Positions 23,058 to 35,541 of a stretch of 64,000 nt of DNA are shown piece by piece; the first letter of the stretch is position 1, and each line of letters begins with the position of its first letter. The DNA comes from Boesenbergia rotunda (Eukaryota > Streptophyta > Magnoliopsida > Zingiberales > Zingiberaceae): NCBI GenBank assembly GCA_024364735.1, contig JAGFNQ010005178.1, positions 229,662-293,661 of the forward strand, given 5' to 3'. The position numbers and the translations under genes are program-made. The notes beneath the pieces were generated by a model that was given only the letters and a program-made list of their open reading frames with translations, ran no database searches and had not been told where the DNA came from.

Positions 23058-24522
23058 TGATAACTAGCATTTTATGTCATTATATTTGCTCATTTATTTA
23101 GCATTTTTTATCCTCTCGTATGCTTAAACCATGTTTATACTATATTTTACGATTAGGATTTATTTTTGGAGCTCATTATAATTTTCTCTAAATTTTGGTA
23201 TAATTTTATGATTTTTGTAGGGAATTAAAGATTGGATCTTGAACCCAAGGCATGGCTGAACCCAAGGCATGGCTGAACCCAAATGTTGGGTCAAACATAA
23301 GGTGGGCTGATAGGGCTGGGCTGAGCTCTGGGCTGGGCTGAGCTCTGGGCTAGGCTGAGCTTTGGGCTGAGCTGGGAGCTGGGCTGAGGCTGGGCCGAAC
23401 CCAAGTGCTGGGCCTGATCACATGAAGGGAAGACCGATCGGACTCCATCTCATTCTCTCGATTCATCTTCTTGGACACGAGACGCCGACTCCATCTGATC
23501 GGCTCAATCAATCGCCCCTCGACCTCACAGCCGCCGGCCGGAGCGCTCACCTTCCATCTTCTTCTCCTCCACCTCTGGCCGGCTACCTATCCTCTCCATC
23601 CCTCTCGTCCGAACGCAAGGATGAGATCTCATCGCATCACTCGGAAGCTAGGGCTCGGGATGCCATCACCATCTCTTCCATTCACAACCACCAAGGGTCG
23701 AACCTCTTCCACTTCAAAACCCTAGGCCACTTCCCCTTCCTCTTCCAATTCTTCTCTCTTCTTCACAACTACCCAACCCTTTCTTCCCATCCTCTTCATC
23801 ATTCGGCAGCAGAAGGCACCTTCACAGCCACTGTCCGGCAGCAATTCTTCACAACCATCATCAGATTGGGTTGATTGTTTCTTCCATTAGATTGTTTGAT
23901 TGGTTTCATGTATTTGAGTTGTTATGTGTTGCTTGTGGATTGTCGATTGTGGTTGTTAATGCTTGTATCAAGTTTGATCTCTCATGTTTTAGAATGACAT
24001 ACACTCATATTATCTTAATACCTGCTCACCATGTGTTCGAGGAAATGTGTCTTCCATTAGTTAGGTTTTAATTGATGCATTTAAGTTTGTTGATTTCAGT
24101 TGAAAGCTAGATTTAGATTTGATCTTCATTTAAATGTAATTAAGTTAGGTTAAATTAGATTTCTTTAATACTGTAGGTTTTGTTCCATGTTTAGTCTTGT
24201 TGATGCTTAATTTCAAGTTGCCCTTTTATTTTCTGCAATTGTAGTTAGGTTAATTTAGATTTTCTTACCTGCACTATCTTTCATTAATTAGAACTAGATT
24301 TCATACTTGCTTTACTATTTCTTTTCGTAGTCTTAACGTTCAAATCCAAACCCCAGTTTCATATCCAACATCCAAAAGCAATAACATACGATCCTAAGAT
24401 TTATTAACCTATCATTACATTCCTTGAGAGAGACGACTCGAGTTACTCCATACTACATTAGTTTAGAGGAGTTCGACACTTTAATTGTATTTAAAACCGT
24501 AACATGACTAAAACGGTTATCA
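23058..24522 (+). mobile_element. family-N solo LTR, 1465 bp
   Basis: TGATAACTAGCAT...GGTTATCA, homologous along its length to 9708-11174, flanked by a perfect 5-bp TSD (CCGAG). No PBS or PPT adjoins. It splits the Gypsy RT from its RNase H. A solo LTR with TSD arises by recombination between the two LTRs of a complete insertion. Confidence 0.95.
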
Positions 24523-24527
24523 CCGAG
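24523..24527. repeat. target site duplication CCGAG (right)
   Basis: Matches 23053-23057 exactly. Confidence 0.92.
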
Positions 24528-25157
24528 CAAGGGTTGCCCTTCTTCAAGACCCTCCGCCGAGCCACCAAGTTCCAATGGGATGCCGACTGCGATAAGGCAT
24601 TCAAAGAATTGAAGATATATTTGGCCGAGTTGCCAGTATTGGCCAAGCCCGAGGTTAGAGAGGTGTTGTATGTGTATTTGGCTGCCTCGGCTGAGTCGAT
24701 CAGCATGGTGTTGGTCAGGCAGGATGGAGCCGAGCAGCAACCCATGTATTTCTTTGCTCATCTATTGAAGGGTACCGAGTGTGGATATACAACACTCGAA
24801 AAATTAGCGTATATGCTTTTGTTAGCTGCTCGAAGGCTCCATCCTTATTTTCTGGCACACCCGATCGTGGTCTTAACCAACAGTAACCTAGGACGAGTAG
24901 CTTCAAACCTCGAAGCATCAGGGTGACTCATCAAGTGGACGACCGAGCTAAGTGAGTACGATATCCAATATCAAGCTCGACCAGCTATTAAAGCGCAAAC
25001 CTTGTCTGATTTCCTAAGTGAGTTGCACTCGAAAGAAGTCGAAGAAGCTTGGCAAGTTTATGTAGATGGGTCATCAGCTCGGTAGGGCAGTGGAATTGGC
25101 ATTCTGACGGTCTCTCCCAAGGGAGAACAGTTGCACCTATCGATCCGACTGGAGTAC
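24523..25157 (+). pseudogene. Gypsy RNase H plus second (archaeal-like) RNase H start
   Basis: Continuation of the RT at 21993. RNase H: FFKTLRRATKFQWD, VLYVYLAASAESISMVLVRQ, YFFAHLLKGTECGYTTLEK, then a stop after LEASG. Next comes IKWTTELSEYDIQYQARPAI and the start of a second RNase H (WQVYVDGSSAR, stop, GSGIGIL). Two RNase H domains in tandem are a hallmark of the Tat lineage. Cut at 25157 by a family-N LTR; integrase is absent. Confidence 0.85.
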
Positions 25158-27788
25158 TGATAAGTACCATTTTGTTGATTATTTTAGTTGCTAAAATCTA
25201 AGTTTGACCCATATTTTTCTTGCTTAATTGTGAATTTACCCTAGGTTCTAGAAATTATTGCTATTTTGGACTTAATTGCAAATTTGTATATATTTGGATT
25301 ATTTGGCTACTAAATTTTTGATCTATTTTTGTAGGCATGAAGGATCATGGACATAGGGCATACTGGGTCAAACTTGAGTCGGAAGAGGACCCAGATCGAG
25401 TTATCAAGCTTCGGATTAATCTGAGTCGTCCGACTCAAAAGTGGCTAGATCTGAGCCATCCGGAACCATCTGAAGCAATCCGAGCTAGGGTTAGTGCTGA
25501 TCAAGCACTCTGATCAAGATCTAAAGGTTTCATCCCAATCAGAGCTCATTCAACCGTTGGATTAAGCTGAGAGGGTTCTAGATCATCCATTCAAAGATTA
25601 GGTTGATCTGGACCATCCGTTGTATATCTGGAGGATCCGAGCTACCACGAGGCAGATCCTGACCCCTGATCATCATCATCAAAGTTTGGATTAAATTAGA
25701 GCAAGATCAGCCGTTGGATTTTCTCAAATTGATCTGAGCCGTCCAATGCCAAGTATTTAATCAAATTTCCGCAGCTTCCTTCGTTGTCGCGTCTCCGCCG
25801 CACTGTTCTTCCTCTTCGCATTTGTTCTTCATCTTTTCAGCTGTTTCTTCAATCCAAGGGGTGCGACCACCTCATCTCTTCATTCAGATCAAGTCGAGGT
25901 CACCGGGGAGAGCAATCCGTGGAGGTTTCAGCTCGGAATTGGGCAAGAACAGAGCTGAGTGAGGGTTTCCTCAGCTCTGTATTTGGTTTCTTCGATTTCG
26001 GTTTTGTCCAGTTCTACATCAGTCCAAGCTATCTGGAGGGGTTCTCGGATAAGCTTTGATCATTCCCGAACCTTCATTTCAATCAGACAAGGCTGAATTG
26101 AAGAAATCGATTGGGTTTTCCCTCTTGAACAGAGTTTGAGCTGAAATGGATCGCAGATTCAGTTCCCCAGTGAATTGCTGAGCTTAGGGGTTCGAGGCCA
26201 GCCCTTGCGTGACGAACAAGGAGACCTTGAGCTAATGGAGTGATTGGGGTTTAGATTTCTTATTGTATTTCAGTTGTTTAGCTGCAATTTCATTTCTGCC
26301 GTAACTTTATTTCTGAAATTTGTTCTAGCTGCTGTAATGTTTCATCTCCGAATTGTTTTCTGTTTAATTAGGACTACATTCTTCAAGTTAAGTAACTAGA
26401 TTGCTTGTTAGTGAACTTTCAAATTTAATTTCAGTTTGCTCATGTCTTCTTGCTTGCGTGCCATTTTTTTAGTGTTTGCGTATCAGCCCTGTCCTGAATT
26501 TCAGTTCAGTTTCGAAATTTTCAGCTTGTTTTCAATTCGATTAGTGTTTAGTTTATTCCCTGCAATTAGAGATCACGTTTAGTGTGTGAATCTAGTTTAT
26601 CCAAGTTTGTTTCATATTTAGTTTCATTTCGGAATTTTCTTTTGGTCAGCTTGAGTTAATTCTGCATATCAACCCTTAGTTTCTGCATTTTCAGTTTGGT
26701 TTCTGCATTCCCCCAATTTATTTCTGTGTTCTCGATTCCAGCACATGAAGAGGTTCTTGTTTGGTGAACCATTGCATCAGATCTCCACTTGATCAATTTG
26801 TTTATGCATTTGGTTGTAGCGTATCAGTTTCCCTGTTTTCAGTTTCCAATGTCTGCGCATCCATAGTTGCTGAAATTCAGTTTCAATCTCCTGCAAATCT
26901 AGTTCATTTCTGCAAGTCAGGATATCAGCCTCTGAAGTTTGCATCAAGAGAGCTTTAGATCTTCTAAACCTTTTTCTGAACATTATATTTGTGCAGTTAA
27001 TTTCAGCTTTTGAACTGAATTTAGCATTCGGTTCATTTCTGAATTTGTTTTGCTTTCATTACTGCTGAATTTCTGCTTCAGTTCTGATTTTCTTCACTCA
27101 TTTCTGCTTACACTTCTCGAAAGGTTTTGTCTTCCAAGTTGTACTGACCAGCTGCAATTCTGAATTACCAGTTGCTTTACATTAGTCGCAGCTCTCTTGT
27201 TTTTGTTGTATCAAGTAACCACTCGAACTGATTTGAATTGTATTTGGCACATCAGTTTTTATCTCATTTTGGTATCAAGTTTGTAAATGGCTTGCACTTT
27301 GTATCAAGGAAAGTCTTGGCACTGAGTTCGTATCAGTTTGATTAAATATTGAGTTGCATTCGGTTTGTTTAGAGTAATAATTCTTGAAGCTAATATCTAC
27401 ATTAGTATCCATCAAAATTTGAATTGATTTCTTATCGGATTTGTTTTCCAAATTAGGCCAAATCACATTTAAGCTTCCAAATTGTTCGAGTTCATTGTTG
27501 GAATCACTTGGGTTAAGTTCCATAGCCGAGTTCTTTACTTTTTCATTGCGATTTCATTCCTGAACTTCAATCAAAACCCCGATTTTATTTGAAACCCAAA
27601 ATTCACAATCGACACATAAATACAAGCGCGAATCACACAATGTCAACTAGCCCCTAGGAAAAATACGACCTGTGGCCCCTTTACTACGTTTTCATACTCT
27701 GAATGCAAAAAGGGTTTCCAGCTTTTTATAAACATATTTAAATTTGGAGGACCCACACATTTCGTGACAGCCTATTTTGGGTCCATCA
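25158..27788 (+). mobile_element. family-N 5' LTR (copy 2), 2631 bp
   Basis: Begins TGATAAGTACCATTTT and ends GGGTCCATCA, then a tRNA-Asp PBS. Homologous to 32753-35541. Long runs of fairly uniform T-rich sequence with recurring GCGTATCAG words. The five bases to its left (AGTAC) do not match those right of the 3' LTR (GACAC). Confidence 0.9.
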
Positions 27789-27794
27789 AATTTT

Positions 27795-27812
27795 TGGCGC
27801 CGTTGTCGGGGA
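27795..27812 (+). other. primer binding site, tRNA-Asp type
   Basis: TGGCGCCGTTGTCGGGGA, 17 of 18 complementary to the tRNA-Asp 3' end. Confidence 0.88.
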
Positions 27813-27994
27813 AAGCAACTAGTTGATTTGTTTGATTTTTGCTTGTGTGCTTATGGGCATATCATTTGATTATATTTTCTTTTGCTTTATCTTTTGTATA
27901 CGGTTGCTGTCATTTTTTTTGTTTTGTTTTGTGACAGGGCTGCAAGATCAAAATATTTTTACCAGAGGACTATACAGAGCTCAAAGATGCACTG

Positions 27995-30367
27995 GTGGGG
28001 TTGAAAAATATGGTTAAGCACTGGAATTCCCAACTAAGACCCAATAGTGATTCATCTACTTTTCAGCCACCATTACAACAATTCCAGCAACCACAACAAT
28101 TCCAGCAGCCACCACAGCAATTTCAACCGCAATTCCAACAATTTCAGCAAGATTTTCAGCCAAGTCTACCAAATTTCCAGCAAACTCAGATTGGGCAGCC
28201 ACTATTCCAGAGTTTTCAGCCCCAATTTCAGCAATTCCAGCACCAATTTCAGCAACCCTATCAACAAGATCAATCACCTTTTCAAGGAATTCAACAAGGG
28301 TACCAAGTTAATTCGAATTTCCAACAACCATGTCAATTTCCATAGCAATTTCACCCTTGCAACCAGAATTTCCAGCCACAAGATCAGAATTTCCAGCCCA
28401 CTCAATTTCAGTTTTCACCACCACAATTTCAACCTCAGATCTAAGATTTCCAGGGATATCATTCTCAGCAAATTCAATCATCCTTCCAGCCCAATTTTCA
28501 GCAGTTAAATCAGCCGATTCAACCATTTGAGCAGCCTCAACAGTTCCCATTTCAGAATGCACAGCCTATTCTTGGTCTTCAACAGCCTTATATTATATTT
28601 CAAGACCAACAGGAGTTCCACACTAATCAAGGGGGCTTTGAGAATCCTAATGAGAGTGAGGCTCAACAACAAAGGCTGGAGGAGATGTTTCAACAAGTCC
28701 TACAACAACAACAAAGTTTTCAAGAACAACAACAACAAAGGCTTCAAAACTGTGGAAGACAATTGGAACAATTAGTTCATCAAATGAAACAAAGGCAAGC
28801 CCAAGAATCAGGACAATTATCTTCTTAAGCTACTCTTAATTCTGAGAGCCCCGGAGTTGATTTTATATCAGTTCAAGGTGACCCTAGTGCATGGCCAAGT
28901 CTATCTTCAAGTGATCTTGCATATTTGGTGGAAGAAGAAGAAGAAATCATTAAAATCAGGGCACCAACAGCATGCATCCCTCTGGAGATTCTTGTTCAAA
29001 ATTCATTTCCAAATTTTTCAGCTTAAGAAGAAGAAACTGAAGCTCCACAGGACCATTCTCATCTTTTATTTTGTGATGATAGTATTATTGATGGTCCTAA
29101 TTTTTCTAATATTGTTGTTGCAGATATTACTGAGGAAACATGCACGGGAGATGATTCTACAGGTGTAGGGGATTGCACTAAGCCCCAGGGACCACCACAA
29201 TTGACTGGTACATTAGAAGATTCAGAAGATGAACCAGAAAGTGTAAGGACTTACATGGTGGAAGCAAGAACCCAAAGATCACCTGCTTTAGTTGAGTGTC
29301 CACCAGAACTAGAGCCTGAGATGGAACATGACCAGGAGGAGGCCACAGTTACATCTACTCTTGTAGAACCTCCAGGTATTCTTTAGCACGCTCAGGTAAG
29401 TATTTCTTCTCTTTGTTCAGAGAAATTCAGAAAGGTACCTAGTGCTGACTTTATTGGTTATGATGAATTTATTGACATACCTTGCGTAGAGACTGCTTGT
29501 GCAAATCCAATAGAGGTACCAAAAATTGATTTCATTGGTCGTAATGCATTACTTGATACATCTCTTGTAGATATGGATTGCGAAAAAATTTTAGAGGTAC
29601 CTATAATTGATGTTGTTTGTTATGATGAATCTCTTGATACCTCTTTTGTGGATATGGATTGTGAAAAATTTTTAGAAGTGCCTGAAATTGATGTTATTTA
29701 TTGTGATGAATCTCTTGCTATATCTTATGCTGAGGTTGAATGTGAAAAACTTATGGAGGTGTCTGAGATTGATTTTATTGGCTGTGACACATTGCTTGAT
29801 ACATCCTTGATGGAAAATAATTGTGATATTTCTATTGAAGTGCCAAAAATTGATTTCTTTGTTTGTGATGAGTTCCTGGATGCAAATTTTGTAGGAAATA
29901 ATTGTGAAAAATTTATTGAGGCACCAAAAATTGATTTAATTGGATGTGATGCAGTTTTGGATACATTTCATGCAAAGACTGATATTATTTTATTTCTGTC
30001 TTACCCTGCACGCTTGAGAGGGGTATTACATTATTTTGCAGGGTCTAGAAGACTTTTGGAGTGGGTGCTCCATCTGAACAGACTCCAGCCTCCTGGAAGA
30101 ACTTTCAAAAGGCATCAAGAAGGAGGAGTTGATTTTACTCTAATTCATAGCACTCCATTCCTTACATGGATCTTGAACCTAAATCGCCTTCGGCCACTGG
30201 AGCATTTTTCTATAAAATTCAAGTGTGGGGGAGTCCTAATTTTCTCAGCTACCCACACTCCTCCACTACCACGATGGAGGCTACTTCTTGATAGACTCCG
30301 TCCACCAGAAATAAAGGGGAGTGTGTTCTTTATTGTATTTTTCACTTTTAAATTGAATCCTTGCTAA
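27995..30367 (+). pseudogene. family-N protein, copy 2 (one frame, five stops at Gln)
   Basis: Unknown function. A single frame of about 790 codons with no indel, broken only by TAG 28343, TAA 28442, TAA 28826, TAA 29024 and TAG 29384. All five fall where the other copies or the local repeat have glutamine. Order: FQQ/PQQFQ-rich prion-like region (28050-28560); Q-rich coiled-coil-like part (28660-28820); AYLVEEEEEIIKIRAP; GVGDCTKPQGPP; ARTQRSPALVECPPE; seven 27-residue repeats (29423-29989); SYPARLRGVLH; and C-terminal LEWVLHLNRLQPPG, LTWILNLNRLRPLE, LPRWRLLLDRLRPPE. Just upstream the frame stays open to an ATA where copy 1 has ATG, so the original start may be lost. It is the only coding region between complete LTRs. 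Confidence 0.8.
29423..29989 (+). repeat. seven 81-bp (27-codon) coding repeats
   Basis: Consensus about (K)(F)(I/L)EVPKIDFIGCDEFLDTSFVExxCE. Each unit has a conserved EVP, ID, CD and LDTS core. The same unit occurs about five times in copy 1 and nine times in copy 3. Confidence 0.88.
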
Positions 30368-32740
30368 TAAATGCGTAAGTAGAGTAGAATGACTAGGAGT
30401 CATTGTAGATATCATGTTAGTTTTCTTGGACATTTGTTTCTTGCATGACTAAGAATAAATGTATCCCTTTAGGTTATCTTCATGTCTTTTTAGAGTCTTT
30501 TGAAAATAAATTAAATTTGGTTGTTAAAACTTAGGATTTGAGCTACTGGATGAATTCTTGGATGCTTGAGTACTACTTTGCTTTAGATTCTTAATTGAGG
30601 ACTTGAGATGAATTATTTTTACCTTGTGAGAATTAGCCTTATATTTGTGACACACATATGTTATTGTACTCTAGAACTTGCTTAGGTTCTTTCAAAATCA
30701 TATTTTAATGATTGGATCACATCTATAGAGACTAATCCATTTGTTTTCCTTTCCACATCAATTTTTAGCACTAATCATGTTTATTTTATTTGTCTTTCCT
30801 TATGCCTACTCTTAACCCCATTTTTCTATGGACTTGTTGTTTGGGATGTTTCTTAATGCTACTTTGCCCGAGACGGACAAAGATTTAAGTGTGGGGGAGT
30901 GACTAGTGTTTTGGAAAGATTGGTATCAAAGAGGCATTTCATATCAAGAAAAAAAAATTTTGTGAGGTTGACTCAAAAAGGTGCCAAGTAAGTTGAATAC
31001 TTTGAAGATTTAAGTAGCAAGCAATGGACCAAAGACAAAATCAATGTCATTTCAAAAGAAAATAGTGAGACAAAAGTGGAGAAGAAGTGGTCAAGAGATT
31101 GAATCCAAAAGCAAGGAATTCAAAGAAGAAAAGATTGTTTCGGTATCATTTGATTGCAATGGGCACAGACACAGTTTAGTATCCATCTTAATCTGAATTT
31201 TTGGGTGTTGAAAATCAGTGATGCAGTGCCGAAATTAAGTGAAGCATTTTTGAAGAAGAATTTTGCAATGAAAAGCAAAATGGCACGCAAGCAAAAGCAA
31301 AGTTGTGCCATAGAAAAAAAAATCAGTAAAGCTTTGGACTTGCAGCTGTACCTTGCATTGAAAATCAGTAAACTTTGTATCAAGATGAACTACAGCTGTA
31401 CCTTGCATTTAGCTACTCTGAAGATTGACCAAATCTGAAACATGGCAGCAGAATCTGTGCCAAAATCAAAAAATCTGAGACTATTGCAGAAATTTGTGCC
31501 AAAAATCAGAGGAAGGAAGAAAATCTGTGCATTGCTGAGGCTGGAATCCAATTTACTGATCTGGAATGGAATGGATTTGCAGCAGAAACAATCTGAATTT
31601 GCAGCAGAAACAATGGAATTGCAGCAGAAAAGAAGCAAAACATAAAAAAATTGCAGTGAGCTGGAATCTGAAACAGTTTGGATCTAATTCTCCACTACTA
31701 GTTGATGCTAATTGCTCTGAGTAATCAAGGGAGTGCAAGGTCTGGAAGGAGCTGCGTGGAGTAGGCATTTGACACTTGAAACAGGAAAATTGTAGCTATG
31801 AAGAAGAAGAAAAAAATTCTGGAAACTAAGGCATAGCAGCTACATTTTCATTTGGAAAATTACAGCAGAGTGGATGGGAGCTGATTCTGATAAAGATTTG
31901 GGAGATAAGCACATCATGACTGAACAGAATGAAAAGAAAAAGAAAATCGAAAACAGCGGCTGACTTAAAAAAAACAAAAAAAGAAAAAGAAAGAAAAGAG
32001 ATAAAGTGGCACGCAAGGGAAGTGTTGGCACCATGAAGTAAATAGAATTTCTCTCATCCGAATCAATTCCTTGCTCCACTACAAGTCTAATTTTGCTAGA
32101 GGATTCTAAAAAGAAAGAAGAAAAAAAATCAGACAAGGAAAAGAAGCAAGTAAAGTTGGCGCGCAATTGGGAAATTGGCACAATGAGTTCAAGGAAGGGT
32201 TTTTCATCCAAATCAAAGGCATTGTTCAAGATTTACTCCATCACACTTTTGCATATCACTAGAGGACTGACAAGAGGGCAGAGTTCATTGGAAACATCCT
32301 TGAGCACTCAAGTCTTCCACTTTATCAATTTTTCCATTTTCTTGGTTTTTACTCCATTTCTTACCATTTTCCATGTTTACACTTGTTTTTGTAGATGTTG
32401 ATCCTAATCATGAATAATGGAGGAGATTAGATAATAAGCAAGCCTATGGTAGTGCAAGAAGCATGTGTGTTTGAGTGAGCTCCATTTCCATCATCAACTT
32501 AGAATTTAAGGAGAGAGCCACCAAAATTTTCCTTGAAAGGCTAGTGAGTTAAATTCATCTCAATGACTCATGAAGGATGAAAAGGCTAAGTTGTTGATTT
32601 AAGGACGAGATACTAATCCATAGAGCGTAGACTTTTGAGAATTGACAACCTTAGGTAATTTCTTTTCATTTGCTTCTAATTATGCTTAAGAAACTCTAGG
32701 GGATACATACTTAGTGGTTTCGCGAGACGCTCAAGTTTAA
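30368..32740 (+). other. family-N 3' non-coding region (copy 2)
   Basis: About 2.4 kb with no coding frame. It contains an internal AAGTGTGGGGGAGTG motif (near 30889) identical to the true PPT, and purine-rich stretches (31000-32250). Homologous sequence lies at 58695-60840 (minus) in copy 3. Confidence 0.7.
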
Positions 32741-32752
32741 GTGTGGGGGAGT
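32741..32752 (+). other. polypurine tract
   Basis: GTGTGGGGGAGT immediately before the 3' LTR (TGATAAGTACC). The same tract precedes the 3' LTR of copy 3. Confidence 0.88.
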
Positions 32753-35541
32753 TGATAAGTACCATTTTATTGACTATTTTCGATGTCAAAATCCATGTTT
32801 GACCCATATTTTTCTTGCTTAATTGTGAATTTACCCTAGGTTTTAGAACTTACCTTTATTTTGGACTTAATTGCAAATCTTGATATATTTGAATTATTTT
32901 GCCACTAAATTTTTGATCTATTTTTGTAGGCATGAAAGGTTCATGGACCTAGGGCATACTGGGTCAAACTTGAGTCGGAAGTGGACTCGGATCGAGTTAT
33001 CAAGCTTCGGATTAATCCGGGCCGCCCGATTCAAAAGCGGCTAGATCTGAGCCATCTGGAACCATCTGAAGCAATCCGAGCTAGGGTTGGGGTTGATCAA
33101 GCACTCTGATCAAGATCTGAAGGTTTCATCCCAATCAGAGCTCATTCAACCGTTGGATCAAGCTCAGAGGGTTCTAGATCGTTCATTCAAATATTAGGTT
33201 GATCTGGACCATCCGTTGCAAATCTGGAGGATCCGAGCTACCACAAGGCAGATCCTGACCCCTGATCATCATCATCAAAGTTTGTATTAAATCAGAGCAA
33301 GATCAGCCGTTGGATTTCCTCCGATCAATCTGGGTCGTTCATGCTTATGTATTTAATCAAACTTCACCCGCAGTTCTCCCTGTCACGTCTTCGCCGCAAC
33401 AGTGTTCTTCATCATTTTTCTCCGCATTTTCTTCAGTTTTTTCTTCAATCCGAGGCGCGACCACCTCAATTCTTTGCTTGGATCGAGATTTGGATCATTG
33501 GGGGATAGCTCTTTGGAGATTTCAGCTCAAAATCGCACCGGAACAGGGGTTGTTTGAGGGTTTCGGTAGCTCTGCAATACAGCCACTTGAATTTCACCCA
33601 CAAGCCATCTCCGATCATCTGAGCCACTTGTAGGGGTTCTCAGGTGAGCTCAGATGATTCTCAAATCATCATCGCAGTTCCATCAATTGAGATAGAGTAG
33701 ATTGGATTGGAAATTCCAGCCACGTGCCGATTTTGAGCAGAGACGACTGTAGAGACGATTTCCCACTGATTTGCTGAGCTTAGGGGTTCGAGGCCAGCCC
33801 TTGCGTGACGAACAAGGAGATCTTGAGCTAATGGAGTGATTGGGGTTTAGATTTCTTGTTGTAATTTCATTGTTTTAGCTGTACTTTCCATTTCTGCCGC
33901 TTGTTTCATTACTGTCTCCGTTTCAGAATGTTTAACTTAGTTTACTGAATTGATTCTGCTGTAATTAGGTTTCAGCTCTCAAGTTTGCAAGTAGTGGCTA
34001 AGTAGTTTGCTAATGAGAAATTGTAATTCGTTTAGTTTACTTAGCATTAATGTCATTTCTGCACTTAGTTGGTAGCTGAATTTTGTTCCTGCGTATCAAT
34101 CTTTTCTCCAGCTATAGCAGTTGCTTAGTTTACTCTTTTGCAATGTTTTGGCCTTAAGTAGTGTTCGAAGTTTGCCTTCTTATTAGTTGGATTTTGAGTA
34201 TGGTAAACAATTGCACTTAGACTAGCTAATTCTGCTCTCAACTCAGTTCTGAAATTAATTTCAGACTGCGTGCCAGATTTCCCATTGCGTATCAGCCTGT
34301 TATTTCTGATGTTTTGTTGCAGTTATCTTTTCTTTGATATCATCTTGTTTCTCATATTAGAATTTCAGATAGTTTAGCATTAAACTTGTTTCTGAATTCC
34401 AGTTGCTTGCACTTAGCTCAATTTACTGTTGCGTATCAGTCACCCCTACGTGTTCCTTTCATTTCTGCACAATCAGTTAAGTTCTTAAATTTGGTTTCAT
34501 TTGAGTTTGTTTTTTTTTGCATTCATTTATTGCTAAATTTTGTTTCTGCATTCAGTTTGTTTATGCATTCCTTCTCTCTAAATTCGTTTGCTTCAATTCA
34601 ATTGCTTGTTTGACCTTGCGTACATTTGTTGCTGCATTCGAAGTCTGAAGGTTTGAACTTCATTTCTGCACTCTTGCATTGCATTTCTACATCAAGAACA
34701 TTTCTGAACTGATCAGCCTTTGCTTGATTACGGCAGAGCTTCATTTATTTCAGTAGGTCATGTTCACTGACAGCTTTGTTTCCAAGCTGGGTCGATTGGT
34801 TTTATTGCTGAATTTTCAGCATTAGCTTGGCATTCTATATCTAAATTTGGCACATAAGCTTTATCCAGTTTGGGTAGCAAGTTTACTTAAATTCTGCACA
34901 ATGCTTCAAATGAAATTTCAGCATTAGTTATGTCAAGTTTAATGCAATTTTAGTGAGCTATGGAAATTTCAATCAGGTTGTTTCTTGCCTAGCTTGTTAC
35001 TGAATTCTAATGGTCATTCCGGCATTGGTATCAAGACACAATTCTGCATTTAGAATTTAAGTGCTAGCATTCGGTTCAACTGAGAATTGACAAGATTGTT
35101 TTGTTCCACTTGTTTCCTATTGGGTTTGCTTGAATGGTAATTTCTGAAGTTAAACATAAGCTGCAGTGCAATATTTCATTTGGCAGTAGTTTGATTTCTG
35201 AATTTTTGCAAATTGGCATTGGTTTGGTTGAGTTGCTCATTGGTTGGGTTTATCAATTGTCATTTCCATGTTTAGTTCCTTGAGTTAAGTTCTTCTTCTT
35301 TTTATCAAGTTTTCAATTTTGAACTGCAAATCAAACCCGAATTTTATCTGAAACCCAAAAATATCAACGACACATAAATACAAGCTCGAATCAAACAACA
35401 TCAACTAGTCCCTAGGAAAAATACGACCTGTGGCCCCTTTACTACGTTTTCATTTTTTGATTGCAAAAAGGGTTTTCAGCTTTTTATAAATATCTAAATT
35501 TGAGACCCACACTTTCGTGACAGCCTATCCTGTGGCCATCA
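32753..35541 (+). mobile_element. family-N 3' LTR (copy 2), 2789 bp
   Basis: Begins TGATAAGTACCATTTT and ends GTGGCCATCA. Homologous to 25158-27788 but 158 bp longer and clearly diverged. No matching TSD, and the flank to the right is an unrelated Copia-like LTR rather than the Gypsy element on the left. Confidence 0.88.
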
